A stretch of DNA of 64,000 bases from FEB-25 sp963822175 (GCA_963822175.1 CAWGGJ010000003.1:496001-560000), one strand, 5' to 3'. Shown: positions 36,001-45,332, numbered from the stretch's first letter. The notes: generated by a model from the letters alone, not told the origin. Numbers and translations: made by a program.

Positions 36001-37158
36001 ATGACCCTGCGCGTCCTGTCCATTTTTGGAACTCGACCCGAAGCGGTGAAAATGGCTCCTGTTGTTCAAGCTCTGGCACAAAAGTCCGGATTGACCTCAC
36101 TGGTGTGTGTCACAGCCCAGCATCGCCAGATGCTCGACCAGGTGCTGGATCTTTTCAACATCCATCCGGATGTTGACCTGAACTTGATGCAGCCCGACCA
36201 GAACCTGGCCAATTTGACCGCTGAGATTTTTACCCATCTGGATCCAGTCCTTGCCAGGCTGAAACCGGATTGGATCTTGGTCCAGGGTGACACCACCACG
36301 GTGATGGCTTCCTCCCTGGCAGCCTATTACCATCGGATTAAGGTTGGTCATGTGGAGGCCGGTCTTCGCACCAGCGACAAGTGGCAGCCGTTCCCTGAGG
36401 AGATCAATCGTCGCCTTGCCAGCGTGATAGCAGATTTACATTTTGCCCCCACGGAATGGGCTCGCCAAAATTTGCTGCGTGAAAATATCCCCTCGGAACA
36501 GATCATGGTCACCGGCAACCCGGTGATTGATGCCTTACAAGCTGTTGTTAAGCTGCCCCCTACTCCCGAAGTACTTGAGATTTTCAACCGTCTGAGTATT
36601 CCCTACCAGTCAAACGGCACGATATCTCAGTCACCAGGCACACCACGCATGATCTTGGTCACTGCTCATCGCCGGGAAAACTTCGGTAAACCGCTTGAAG
36701 ATATTTGCGCGGCGCTAAAACAGCTGGCTGAATTCTATGGCGATGGTATTCGCATCGTGTATCCGGTCCATCTGAACCCCAATGTCCAGGCCCCCGTTCG
36801 TCGCCTGCTGGGAGAAGTTCCCAATATTATCCTTCTAAAACCCCTGGATTATCTCCCCATGGTCCAATTGATGAAACATGCCACCCTGGTATTAACAGAC
36901 TCTGGTGGCTTGCAGGAGGAGGCACCCGCATTGGGAAAGCCAGTCCTGGTCATGCGCCTTGTAACAGAACGCCCCGAGGGAGTCAGTGCAGGTACTGTCC
37001 GCCTGGTAGGTACCGACCAGGATCAGATCATTCACCAGACACGGAAATTATTAGACGACCCATTGGCCTACGCAAGTATGGCACAGGCGATCAATCCATA
37101 TGGGGATGGCAAAGCTGCTGGTAGAATTGCTGATGCTATTCTGCATACAGCACCCTGA
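36001..37158 (+). CDS. wecB: UDP-N-acetylglucosamine 2-epimerase, non-hydrolysing
   Basis: The 385-residue GT-B-like epimerase interconverts UDP-GlcNAc and UDP-ManNAc. LSIFGTRPEAVKMAPV opens the protein; VQGDTTTVMA, HVEAGLRT, PEEINRR, TAHRRENFG, TDSGGLQEEAPALGKPVLVMR and RPEGVSAGTVRLVG are all present. The ATG at 36001 follows CATGGAGACGGT; a TTG at 35965 is in frame but unnecessary. It could supply ManNAc units or be the last step of an L-deoxyaminosugar pathway beginning with the dehydratase at 1967. A hydrolysing NeuC-type enzyme is not in the window. Confidence 0.93.
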   Translation: MTLRVLSIFGTRPEAVKMAPVVQALAQKSGLTSLVCVTAQHRQMLDQVLDLFNIHPDVDLNLMQPDQNLANLTAEIFTHLDPVLARLKPDWILVQGDTTTVMASSLAAYYHRIKVGHVEAGLRTSDKWQPFPEEINRRLASVIADLHFAPTEWARQNLLRENIPSEQIMVTGNPVIDALQAVVKLPPTPEVLEIFNRLSIPYQSNGTISQSPGTPRMILVTAHRRENFGKPLEDICAALKQLAEFYGDGIRIVYPVHLNPNVQAPVRRLLGEVPNIILLKPLDYLPMVQLMKHATLVLTDSGGLQEEAPALGKPVLVMRLVTERPEGVSAGTVRLVGTDQDQIIHQTRKLLDDPLAYASMAQAINPYGDGKAAGRIADAILHTAP

Positions 37159-37247
37159 TCCGGTTCAGGCGAACCAGTAGTTTAGGCTGTTCAATCCTCC
37201 AGGTATGTCTTGATTATGTTTGTGTATTCTGGTAAAGTGTAGAAACC

Positions 37248-38213
37248 ATGCTGGATATATCCATTTGCATTGTCACCCTCAACGCCTGTGATTTCTTAAG
37301 AAATTGCCTGCGATCAATTTATCAACAATCTGCAGGTTACCATTCTGAGGGCATCGACGCAGGTACGGAATCGCCTTCCTCCGATCCATCCCCGGAAGTT
37401 CTAAGCAGGTTGAATTTTGAGCTCATCATTGTCGATAACGGCTCAACGGACCAGACTGTCCAAATGGTCCAGGACGAGTATCCAGACGCCAGGTTGATTA
37501 TAAACACCAACAATACCGGCTTCACCCGTCCCCTCAACCAGGCATTACGCATAAGCAATGGCCAGTATAAGCTCGTTCTCAACCCTGATACCATCATCCT
37601 GCCGGGTGCCTTGGATGAGCTGGTTGAATTCATGAACTCCCATCCAGAAGTTGGGATCTGTGGTCCGAAAGTCTTGAATCGGGATGGCAGCATGCAAAAA
37701 GCCTGCCGGCGGGGGGTTTCTCGTCCCTGGGCTGCCATCAGTTACTTTACCGGATTATCTAAGCTTTTCCCTAAAAGTAAATTCTTTGGCGGTTATTTGT
37801 TGAATTATCTGGACGAGGATGCTACCCATGAAGTGGACGGTGTCTCTGGGTCGTGTATGCTGATTCGCCGTGAGGTGATCGAGCAGATCGGGTACTTTGA
37901 TGAGCGCTTTTTTGCCTACCAGGAGGATGCAGATTATTGCTTTCAAGCAAAAAAAAATGGCTGGAAAGTATTCTACCTGCCCCGGTCCCAGATCATCCAT
38001 TACGGCGGGCAGGGAGGTTCGCGTGTCCAACCCTACCGTTCCATCTATGAATGGCATCGCTCTTATTACCATTATTATCGTAAAAACCTTGCCAGGGATT
38101 ATTTTTTTCTATTTAATTGGTTTTATTATTGCCTGATGGGTCTCAAGCTGCTTTTTACCCTCGTTGCGAACTCATTGCGTACCGAAAAATATGCCGGGCC
38201 CAGGCGTCTATGA
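37248..38213 (+). CDS. Glycosyltransferase family 2, rhamnosyltransferase-like
   Basis: The 321-residue GT2 has ISICIVTLNACDFLRNCLRSIY, LIIVDNGSTDQTV, NTGFTRPLNQAL and LVLNPDTIILPG (the N-P-D metal motif). VSGSCMLIRREV, DERFFAYQEDADYC and IHYGGQG in the C-terminal half are typical of rhamnosyltransferases of the WbbL type. About 25 Ser/Glu/Pro-rich residues are inserted between the first helix and the second strand, where most family members have a short loop. It is the last gene of the glycan cluster, after wecB. The rhamnosyl call is based on similarity and on the rml genes nearby. Confidence 0.83.
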   Translation: MLDISICIVTLNACDFLRNCLRSIYQQSAGYHSEGIDAGTESPSSDPSPEVLSRLNFELIIVDNGSTDQTVQMVQDEYPDARLIINTNNTGFTRPLNQALRISNGQYKLVLNPDTIILPGALDELVEFMNSHPEVGICGPKVLNRDGSMQKACRRGVSRPWAAISYFTGLSKLFPKSKFFGGYLLNYLDEDATHEVDGVSGSCMLIRREVIEQIGYFDERFFAYQEDADYCFQAKKNGWKVFYLPRSQIIHYGGQGGSRVQPYRSIYEWHRSYYHYYRKNLARDYFFLFNWFYYCLMGLKLLFTLVANSLRTEKYAGPRRL

Positions 38214-38235
38214 ACTTCCTTGCCAAGAGCATCCT

Positions 38236-39306
38236 ATGATCAAAAATCTCAATTCAAATCAAATCATTCTGATTGCCATGGCAACGGTATTGTTATTATT
38301 GGCAGCCTTCTCCTTCTTTTTGCTTCAGGATCCCTACGCGCCGTTACCCTTTGCTCCCCCATCTCCATCCAGCACAATGACTCCCCTTCCGCCTTCATCC
38401 ACCTACACCTCTGTGCCATCCGCAACCAGCACTGCCACACGCCAGACTTCTTACACTCCTTTTGTTCCCACCCCAACGAAAGGCACTGAGACGCCATTTA
38501 CATCTACCCCAACCTCTGCAACAGGCACGCCTACTGGTACTGGCACCCTCTCAACCCAATTGCCCACAAAAACCTTAATGCCGTCTCCTGGCACAGGTAC
38601 AGCTATTCCAACCACCACGCTCACCAATACCCCGCCATCCGGTACTGGTACGGTTACTCCAACCACCACTCCAACCCTCCTTGCAGGTCAATATGATGTC
38701 ACAGGTCGGGTTGTCCGCAATGGCACTCCCATGGCAAATGTGATCGTTGATTTTGCCGATGATGTCGCCCCACGCTCCGATACGACTGATGCTGGCGGAC
38801 ACTACCGGTTTATCACCCTTGCTCCAGGCACGAACTTTTATCTCAAATTCGTTTTGACGGATAATCCTTCATTAGCTCCGCAATCGGATATTTCCTCTTT
38901 GGCTTGGATCGAGGGATCACTACCTACAGGCATTGATCACATCCAATTACCCGACCTGGAGATTAGTTTAAATCTTAATGGCATGATTTTCGACCTGCAA
39001 GCACCCGTACAAGGATCATCATATTCAGCATCAGCCATCAGTAATGCCAATCCCATTCAATTCATTTGGTCCGCGTATGCGCAAGGTGAATCGTATTTTG
39101 TTGAGCTGGGTGAGAATAACAATGATGTACCCATATGGACATCCGGCGAGACGACCTCGACCAATATCATGTGGGATGGGACATTAGATGATGGAACACA
39201 CATCACACAGGGTAATTATTGGTGGCGGGTTTCTTCAGCGAAAACCATCGGGGATTACTTCCAGATCATCTATACACAGGAGTGGAACATCATTTTCACG
39301 CCTTGA
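38236..39306 (+). CDS. Membrane-anchored extracellular protein with Thr/Pro linker and carboxypeptidase-regulatory-like domain
   Basis: The 356-residue protein starts at the ATG at 38236, giving a single helix (IILIAMATVLLLLAAFSFFLL) at residues about 10-30. The in-frame starts upstream would bury it. No lipobox cysteine is present. Residues about 35-150 are a Thr/Pro/Ser linker. Residues about 155-230 (YDVTGRVVRNGTPMANVIVDF, then GGHYRFITLAPG) form a CarboxypepD_reg/CnaB-like beta-sandwich. The rest is a further extracellular domain with WTSGETTS. It is probably a cell-surface protein. Its position after the glycan genes suggests a surface role, not a specific activity. Confidence 0.7.
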   Translation: MIKNLNSNQIILIAMATVLLLLAAFSFFLLQDPYAPLPFAPPSPSSTMTPLPPSSTYTSVPSATSTATRQTSYTPFVPTPTKGTETPFTSTPTSATGTPTGTGTLSTQLPTKTLMPSPGTGTAIPTTTLTNTPPSGTGTVTPTTTPTLLAGQYDVTGRVVRNGTPMANVIVDFADDVAPRSDTTDAGGHYRFITLAPGTNFYLKFVLTDNPSLAPQSDISSLAWIEGSLPTGIDHIQLPDLEISLNLNGMIFDLQAPVQGSSYSASAISNANPIQFIWSAYAQGESYFVELGENNNDVPIWTSGETTSTNIMWDGTLDDGTHITQGNYWWRVSSAKTIGDYFQIIYTQEWNIIFTP

Positions 39307-39339
39307 TCATTTTAAACAGTGATAAAGATGAACAGCCGC

Positions 39340-39371
39340 GGGGGCAGTGATATGCCCCCATATTTTTTTTT
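39340..39371 (+). terminator. Rho-independent terminator after the Thr/Pro-linker protein
   Basis: A stem of GGGGGCA (39340-39346) and TGCCCCC (39353-39359) with a 6-base loop is followed by ATA and a run of nine T from 39363. It probably ends the long + strand transcript before the metalloprotease gene. Confidence 0.85.
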
Positions 39372-39489
39372 AAACTGGAGTTAACCTAAAGGCTCATCCC
39401 CAATGCTAGCAAAAATAACCAGATTGTGATTGGGTATAATTTTTGCATTATAATCCCGCCAGGTTTCTCACCTTTATATAGGATGGCTT

Positions 39490-41607
39490 ATGTCTAAAAA
39501 TGGCTGGATAGCCTGTATTATTGTTTTGATAGTTTTTTTGTGTATTTGTATCTGTTGTTTAATTGCAGGATTGATCGGTGCTGTAGGTTTCCTTAATATC
39601 GTACCTGACATTTCAATGAACATACCCAATGATTTTGACGAGGCAGGTACTCCTACCTCAACTCCGGTGGTCATTCGCCCCACATCCCAGGGGCAGGCTT
39701 TATCACCAGGTTCACCCAACACCACAGGAACGCCATCGTCCTTATTACCGGTACCCACACCATTTGAAATCTCATCCCCCGCCCTGGTGCCCACCGATAC
39801 ATTGTATGCCCTCGAGAATACCTTTATCCCCGTTAGTGACCCAATCGAGCTCGCTCACCGTCTCCTTCATATGGATAACCTCTCCCCCACAGTTGATCCT
39901 CCTGCGTCGACCCTCCAAGCGGGTGTCCAGGAAACTTTTTGGGTGAGCAATGACAATGATGAAAACTTTACGGTGGAAGCAACCTTGCAACAAGTTACCC
40001 CACATGCATATTTTTGGATCGATCAGGGTGTGGATTTTAACCAGCGCGACCTGGCTTCTCTTGCAGATACATTTGAGAATCAAATCTACCCCATCAATCG
40101 CGACTTCTTTGGCAGTGAATGGACTCCCGGTGTGGATGGCGACCCTCACATCTATATTCTCTATGCCCAAGGGATCGGTGATGGTATCGCAGGATACTTT
40201 TCCTCAGCAGATGAATTTCCTCCTGAGGTTAATCAGTACTCCAATGCTCATGAGATGTTTGTTTTCAACGCTGATAATTCACCCCTTAATCGGGATTCGA
40301 CCTTCGGCACCTTGGCGCATGAATTTCAACACATGATCCATTGGTACCAGGACCGCAATGAAGCCAGTTGGCTGAATGAGGGCTTTTCTGAGCTGGCGGT
40401 TTTGCTGAATGATTACGATCCAGGCGGATTCGATGTTCTTTATATCAATAACCCCGATTTACAGCTGAACGATTGGCCGGATGAATCACAGGGTGATCCT
40501 ACGCCTCATTATGGTGCCAGTTTCCTCTTCACTACCTATTTCCTGGACCGCTTTGGCGAAGCTGCAACCCAGGCTTTGATTACCAACCAGGATAATGATT
40601 TTCAGAGCCTGGACTCAACCCTGCAACAGATCAACGCCATCGATCCCCTCACCGGTGAGCTCATTACTGCTGACCGCTTTTTCCTCGATTGGGCGATCAC
40701 CAATTACGTATTGGACCCGCAAGTTGGCGATGGTCGCTACGATTACCAAAATTACAGTGGAGCTCCATCAGCTGATCCCACCTTTACCTATGGAAAATGC
40801 CCCACCACAACTGTAACGAGCGATGTCCACCAGTATGGCGTCGACTATATCCGTTTCACCTGCCCGGGAAGCTATACCCTGCACTTTGAAGGCTCTATCC
40901 AGACGTCACTTCTCACCCAGGATCCACACTCAGGTCAATATGCCATGTGGGCAAATAAGAATGATGAGTCGGATACTCTCCTCACCCAGACCTTTGACCT
41001 GACCAATTACTCCGCTCCCCTTAGCCTCAATTATTGGACCTGGTTTGACATTGAACAAGGTTGGGACTATGTTTACGTTGAAGCCTCCACGGATGGCGAA
41101 TATTGGCAGATTCTAACCACTCCATCGGGCACATCAGAGAACCCCCAAGGAAATAATTATCGCTGGGCTTACACTGGCGCAAGCGGAGGTTATTCAGAAC
41201 CTGTTTGGATCCACGAGACTGTCGATATTTCACAATTTGCCGGGCAGAAGCTCAGCTTGCGTTTTGAATACATCACCGATAGCAACGTCACCGGGGAAGG
41301 CTTTCTGTTGGATGATCTATCCATCCCTGAAATTGGCTATTTCACCGATTTTGAGGCTGACAACGCGGGCTGGCAGGCGGATGGCTGGGTGCGGATTGAA
41401 AACATATTGCCGCAGACTTATGATTTGGCATTGATCTCGAATGGCGATAGTACCAGCATACAATACATCACCATCAACCCTGATATATCTGCACATATTC
41501 CCATTACCATCGGTTCTGGCGTGGATGATGTAGTTCTGGTTGTTTCTGGTACCACCCGCTTCACTCGCCAATCAACTCCCTATCGCATCTGGTTGAGCCA
41601 ACCCTGA
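39490..41607 (+). CDS. Secreted or membrane-anchored zinc metalloprotease, immune-inhibitor-A-like
   Basis: The 705-residue protein has a hydrophobic N-terminal helix rich in cysteines (residues about 8-36) and a Thr/Pro-rich linker at about 55-85. In the catalytic domain, H277-E278-F279-Q280-H281 is followed by E297 in WLNEGFSE, the gluzincin pattern of two His ligands and a downstream Glu. After residue 450 come one or two MAM/jelly-roll-like sandwiches (YAMWANKNDESDTLL, LSLNYWTWFDIEQGWDYVYV) typical of immune inhibitor A-type M6 peptidases. The enzyme would act outside the cell. A terminator precedes it, so it is probably its own transcription unit. Confidence 0.8.
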   Translation: MSKNGWIACIIVLIVFLCICICCLIAGLIGAVGFLNIVPDISMNIPNDFDEAGTPTSTPVVIRPTSQGQALSPGSPNTTGTPSSLLPVPTPFEISSPALVPTDTLYALENTFIPVSDPIELAHRLLHMDNLSPTVDPPASTLQAGVQETFWVSNDNDENFTVEATLQQVTPHAYFWIDQGVDFNQRDLASLADTFENQIYPINRDFFGSEWTPGVDGDPHIYILYAQGIGDGIAGYFSSADEFPPEVNQYSNAHEMFVFNADNSPLNRDSTFGTLAHEFQHMIHWYQDRNEASWLNEGFSELAVLLNDYDPGGFDVLYINNPDLQLNDWPDESQGDPTPHYGASFLFTTYFLDRFGEAATQALITNQDNDFQSLDSTLQQINAIDPLTGELITADRFFLDWAITNYVLDPQVGDGRYDYQNYSGAPSADPTFTYGKCPTTTVTSDVHQYGVDYIRFTCPGSYTLHFEGSIQTSLLTQDPHSGQYAMWANKNDESDTLLTQTFDLTNYSAPLSLNYWTWFDIEQGWDYVYVEASTDGEYWQILTTPSGTSENPQGNNYRWAYTGASGGYSEPVWIHETVDISQFAGQKLSLRFEYITDSNVTGEGFLLDDLSIPEIGYFTDFEADNAGWQADGWVRIENILPQTYDLALISNGDSTSIQYITINPDISAHIPITIGSGVDDVVLVVSGTTRFTRQSTPYRIWLSQP

Positions 41608-41623
41608 TCGTTTTAAAAAATAA

Positions 41624-41654
41624 AACAGGCTGTCATTCATAATGACAGCCTGTT
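41624..41654. terminator. Bidirectional terminator-like hairpin
   Basis: A perfect 14-bp inverted repeat (AACAGGCTGTCATT at 41624-41637 and its complement at 41641-41654) with a 3-base loop lies between the metalloprotease gene (+) and the YtxH-like gene (-). A-rich and T-rich flanks suit termination from either side. Confidence 0.8.
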
Positions 41655-41683
41655 ATTCTATATAAGGGTGAGATTCCTCCGCC

Positions 41684-41914
41684 CTATTGTGGTTCCTCTT
41701 TCTTGTACGGTGACCGTAAAGCTGCCAGTTCCCGTTCAAGCTCCGCCCTGCGGGTATCAGCAACAGTCTTGATATCATCCTTCAGACGGATGGAACGTTC
41801 CTGGATCTGAAGCCGTACTTCCTCTCCCGATACAGGTGCAAATAATAGCGCAACCGCTGCCCCAACCAGGGCACCTGTGAGAACTCCTGATAAGAAACTT
41901 AAAACCCTTTGCAT
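41684..41914 (-). CDS. YtxH-like small membrane protein
   Basis: The 76-residue protein has one glycine- and alanine-rich helix (FLSGVLTGALVGAAVALLFAP) followed by SGEEVRLQIQERSIRLKDDI and an amphipathic tail. The LFAPxSGxExR pattern is the YtxH/GvpP-like hallmark. Such proteins are small, envelope- or stress-linked and of unclear function. GAAAGGAGG ends about 6 bases upstream of the ATG on the minus strand. It is transcribed away from etfB. Confidence 0.8.
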   Translation of the reverse strand: MQRVLSFLSGVLTGALVGAAVALLFAPVSGEEVRLQIQERSIRLKDDIKTVADTRRAELERELAALRSPYKKEEPQ

Positions 41915-42125
41915 GATGACCTCCTTTCAATATCCTGCTTGTTCTGTGCTGCTATTATAATATAGTTGAGCTATTTCCTGAGAAATGATGTTGGGTTGGA
42001 TATATTTTTTTATGGTTTCACTGTATAATCAAACGGCTGATGTAAGTTCGTGGAATTCTTTATAATTTTAAAATCTATAAAATATCTTATTATTCAACAT
42101 TGCATAGTTTGAAAGGAGGTCAGAC

Positions 42126-42905
42126 TTGAAAATCGTAGTATGTGTCAAACAGGTACCCGATTCTGCTGCTAAAATTGTTGCCATGGATGGCAAGGCGAAT
42201 TGGGGAGATTCGCCCCTGGTCATCAACCCATGGGATGAGTATGCCGTTGAAGCAGCACTCCTGCAAGCTGAAGCTCATAACGGCAGCGTCATCGCTATCA
42301 GCATCGGCGGGGAGAATTCCAAGGAAGCATTAAAACATGCCCTGGCCATGGGCTGTTCGGATGCCATCCTGATCTCAGATCCTTCATTACCTCAGGCAGA
42401 TAGCCAGGTGACCGCACGCATATTAGCTTCTGCCATTCAAAAGGTGGGTGATGTGGATCTGGCTTTTCTCGGTCGTCAGGCGATCGACACCGACACCGGA
42501 TTGACCGCTGCCCAAACAGCACGCCTCGTGGGATGGCCTGCCCTGACCCTCGTGTCAGTCATCTCAGCTGTTGACCCCTCAGCCCGTACCATTCAGGTGC
42601 AGCGTAGTGTTGAGGAGGGCAGGGTTACCGTGAGTGCCAGGTTGCCTGCGGTGCTCACCATCGTAAAGGATTTTGGTGAGCCGCGTTATCCTTCCTTCAT
42701 GGGCATCCGTAAAGCCTCCCGCGCGGTCATCCCTGTGTGGTCTCTGGCTGATCTGGGTTTGGCTGATCTCAAGGCAAATGTTTCTTGGCTGGAAATACTG
42801 AATGCACCTCAGCGCCAGGTCACTACTGAGATGATCACCGGTGGAAGCCCTCAAGAGATTGCTGAGACCCTGGCAGATAAAATCCTGGCGGAGAAAATCC
42901 TATGA
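42126..42905 (+). CDS. etfB: Electron transfer flavoprotein, beta subunit
   Basis: The 259-residue protein opens IVVCVKQVPDSAAK and has INPWDEYAVEAAL, GRQAIDTDTG, and the PALTIVKD-like PAVLTIVKDFGEPRYPSFMG segment, all standard for EtfB. It carries AMP and pairs with EtfA to pass electrons from acyl-CoA dehydrogenases and similar enzymes to the quinone pool. The start is TTG, 6 bases after AAAGGAGG, and the stop overlaps etfA (ATGA). A TATAAT at 42024-42029 may be its -10 element. Confidence 0.93.
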   Translation: MKIVVCVKQVPDSAAKIVAMDGKANWGDSPLVINPWDEYAVEAALLQAEAHNGSVIAISIGGENSKEALKHALAMGCSDAILISDPSLPQADSQVTARILASAIQKVGDVDLAFLGRQAIDTDTGLTAAQTARLVGWPALTLVSVISAVDPSARTIQVQRSVEEGRVTVSARLPAVLTIVKDFGEPRYPSFMGIRKASRAVIPVWSLADLGLADLKANVSWLEILNAPQRQVTTEMITGGSPQEIAETLADKILAEKIL

Positions 42906-43942
42906 GCAAGATTTGGGTTTACATTGATCAATTCAAAGGTCAGGCATTGCCTGCCTCATGGGAAGGCATCGGGGCTGCAAAAACATTGGTTGGCCAGCTG
43001 GGAGATGGAATTACAGCACTGGTCTTCGGAAAAAATGTTGAATCCGTTGCCACTGAAGCCCTCCAATACGGCGCTGACGATGTCATCCTTGCTGATGATG
43101 CTTCATTGGAAGATTACCGCGCTGAACCCTATACAGCCTTGCTGGCTAAGTTAGCCCGCGAATCCTCTCCGGAGCTGATCCTCTTCCCAACCACCACACG
43201 TGGACGCGAATTGGCTGCCATGGCTGCCATTGACTTGAATACAGGCGTATTGCCGGATGTGACAGCATTGGAAGTGAAGGATGGCGCTCTGGTTGCAACC
43301 CGCCCAATTTATGCTGGCAAACTGCTTTCCAGGGTCACTTGTCTCACCCGCCCACAGCTGGTTACTTTGCGTGGGCGTGTATTCAACAAGCTGCCTCCCG
43401 ATGTCTCTCGAAAGGGAACCATTACCAGGGTTTCACCTGTCCTGGGTGAAGCGGAAATTCCCACCAGGGTGGAATCCTACTCCGCTGGCGAAGCGGGGGT
43501 AAGTCTGACAGATGCCTCGGTGATTGTTTCTGGTGGCCGGGGTGTTTCGAACAATCCCAGCCTGACCCCACCTGCTGGTATGGATGAGAAACAGGCTGAA
43601 ATCTGGAAAGCCCAGCAGGGTTTCAAGCTCGTCGGTGACCTGGCCCAGGTTCTCCATGCAGCCGTCGGTGCCAGCCGTGCCGCTGTGGATGCAGGCTATA
43701 TCCCTTATTCCCACCAGGTCGGGCAGACTGGTAAAGTCGTCTCCCCCGATCTGTATATCGCCTGCGGAATTTCGGGTGCCATTCAACACCAGGCAGGCAT
43801 GCGCACCAGTAAGGTCATTGTCGCCATCAACCGCGACCCGGAAGCACCCATCTTCAAGCTGGCGCGCTATGGTGTGGTTGGAGACTTATATGCGATCATC
43901 CCGGCACTTACGGAAGCATTTCGCAAGCGCTTGGGAAAGTAA
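42902..43942 (+). CDS. etfA: Electron transfer flavoprotein, alpha subunit
   Basis: The 346-residue EtfA has an N-terminal alpha/beta domain (FPTTTRGRELAAMAA) and the C-terminal FAD domain with VGASRAAVDAGYIPYSHQVGQTG, LYIACGISGAIQHQAGM and VAINRDPEAPIF. It holds the electron-carrying FAD. The 4-base overlap with etfB indicates coupled translation. No adjacent acyl-CoA dehydrogenase or ETF dehydrogenase was found, though a thiolase lies at 61514. Confidence 0.95.
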   Translation: MSKIWVYIDQFKGQALPASWEGIGAAKTLVGQLGDGITALVFGKNVESVATEALQYGADDVILADDASLEDYRAEPYTALLAKLARESSPELILFPTTTRGRELAAMAAIDLNTGVLPDVTALEVKDGALVATRPIYAGKLLSRVTCLTRPQLVTLRGRVFNKLPPDVSRKGTITRVSPVLGEAEIPTRVESYSAGEAGVSLTDASVIVSGGRGVSNNPSLTPPAGMDEKQAEIWKAQQGFKLVGDLAQVLHAAVGASRAAVDAGYIPYSHQVGQTGKVVSPDLYIACGISGAIQHQAGMRTSKVIVAINRDPEAPIFKLARYGVVGDLYAIIPALTEAFRKRLGK

Positions 43943-44002
43943 AATCTTATCAATTCCCCTCTGAGTAACTTGGGCAGGGATTGGGGAAATCCTGATCGTT
44001 CC

Positions 44003-44035
44003 GCCACATCCCGGATGACCCATTCGGGATGTGGC
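44003..44035 (+). terminator. Hairpin between etfA and coaBC
   Basis: GCCACATCCCG (44003-44013) and CGGGATGTGGC (44025-44035) form a perfect 11-bp stem with an 11-base loop, followed only by ATTTAAAAAG, so termination may be weak. The stem overlaps the alternative GTG start at 44031, which argues for the ATG at 44049 as the coaBC start. Confidence 0.6.
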
Positions 44036-44048
44036 ATTTAAAAAGCTT

Positions 44049-45299
44049 ATGGCAGAAAAATACCTCGACCAAAAAAATATCCTCCTCGGCGTGACTGGCT
44101 CGATCGCGGCTTATAAAGCGGCTGACCTGGCCAGCAAGCTGACCCAGGCAGGTGCGCTGGTGGATGTGATCCTCACCCCATCTGCAATTGAGTTTATCTC
44201 CCCCCTTACCTTCCAATCCGTCACCGGGAGGCCTGCTTTCACCGACAAAGCCCTGTGGGGTGCCGAAGCCCATGTCTTGCATGTGGGTTTGGGGCATTCT
44301 GCGGACATTTTTGTCATTGCACCGGCTACCGCCAATACCATCGCCAGGCTGGCTCACGGCCTAGCTGATAACCTGCTGGTTTTAGCTGGATTGTCTTTCG
44401 GGCCAGGCAGCCCAGAGCGCCCATTGCTGATTGCCCCTGCCATGGATGGGGGGATGCTTAATCACCCCGCCACCCATGAAAACCTGGAGCTTTTGCGTCA
44501 GCGTGGCGCACTCATCATCGGACCGGATGTAGGGCATCTGGCATCCGGCCTTGAAGCCCGTGGACGTATGACCGAGCCAGCTATCCTGCTCGGGCATATC
44601 CGTTACCTGCTAACCCGCCGGGGTCCATTGCAGGGTCACCGTGTCGTTGTTACCGCTGGGGGTACCCAGGAATCCATCGACCCGGTGCGTTTAATCTCCA
44701 ATCGTTCCTCCGGTAAGCAGGGATATGCCCTCGCCCAGGCTGCCCTGGATAAGGGGGCAGAAGTAACCCTGATTTCTGCTCCGGTTTTCTTGCAGGCTCC
44801 TGCAGGTGCCACGCACATTCCAGTGAGCAGCGCAGCAGAAATGGAATCAGCAGTATTGAAAGCATGCCAGGATGCCGATGTTTTGCTGATGGCTGCTGCG
44901 GTGGCAGATTTTCGTCCAGTCCAGGTGGCAACCCAAAAAATAAAAAAACATACCCGGTTGTCTTCATTGGACCTGGAACCAACGGCTGATATTCTCTCCG
45001 CAGTTGCTGAGCAGCGATTAAAAACAAATCATCCCGCTATCGTGGTCGGTTTTGCTGCCGAAACTCAGGATGTGCTGACCAATGCGGAGCTAAAACGGAA
45101 AAGCAAGCATCTTGACCTGATCGTTGCCAATGATGTCAGTTTGCCCGGTTCCGGGTTCGGTGCTGATTTTAACCAGGTCACTTTTATCCAATCCGATGGG
45201 CAAATGGTCCCCCAGCCTTTGTTGTCAAAGGAAGAAGTTGCTGACCGGGTGATAGGCGAAGTCATCTTCTTGCATAAAAAAAACCCAAGATCATCGTAA
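44049..45299 (+). CDS. coaBC: Bifunctional phosphopantothenoylcysteine decarboxylase/phosphopantothenate-cysteine ligase
   Basis: The 416-residue protein makes 4'-phosphopantetheine for coenzyme A. The N-terminal flavodoxin-like CoaC half (residues 1 to about 180) has LLGVTGSIAAYKAA, the catalytic His region HVLHVGLGHSADIFVIAPATANTIAR and ADNLL. The usual PAMNxxMW substrate clamp is PAMDGGML here. The C-terminal CoaB half has VVVTAGGTQESIDPVRLISNRSSGKQGYALA, and AAVADFRP and the K-I-K-K region. The GTG at 44031 would add 6 residues but lies in a hairpin. The P1 peptidase gene starts 33 bases later. Confidence 0.92.
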   Translation: MAEKYLDQKNILLGVTGSIAAYKAADLASKLTQAGALVDVILTPSAIEFISPLTFQSVTGRPAFTDKALWGAEAHVLHVGLGHSADIFVIAPATANTIARLAHGLADNLLVLAGLSFGPGSPERPLLIAPAMDGGMLNHPATHENLELLRQRGALIIGPDVGHLASGLEARGRMTEPAILLGHIRYLLTRRGPLQGHRVVVTAGGTQESIDPVRLISNRSSGKQGYALAQAALDKGAEVTLISAPVFLQAPAGATHIPVSSAAEMESAVLKACQDADVLLMAAAVADFRPVQVATQKIKKHTRLSSLDLEPTADILSAVAEQRLKTNHPAIVVGFAAETQDVLTNAELKRKSKHLDLIVANDVSLPGSGFGADFNQVTFIQSDGQMVPQPLLSKEEVADRVIGEVIFLHKKNPRSS

Positions 45300-45332
45300 T
45301 TCATTGCCGACTTTCCTCTCAGGAGGTGGATA

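Noticed and set aside
38340..38680. Repetitive ACC/CCA-rich DNA that could look like a CRISPR or satellite array
   Set aside because: It encodes a Thr/Pro-rich linker in frame; no regular repeat-spacer structure exists.
42000..42030. A full promoter for etfB
   Set aside because: TATAAT at 42024-42029 is convincing as a -10, but no good -35 lies at 16-18 bases, so it was only mentioned under etfB.
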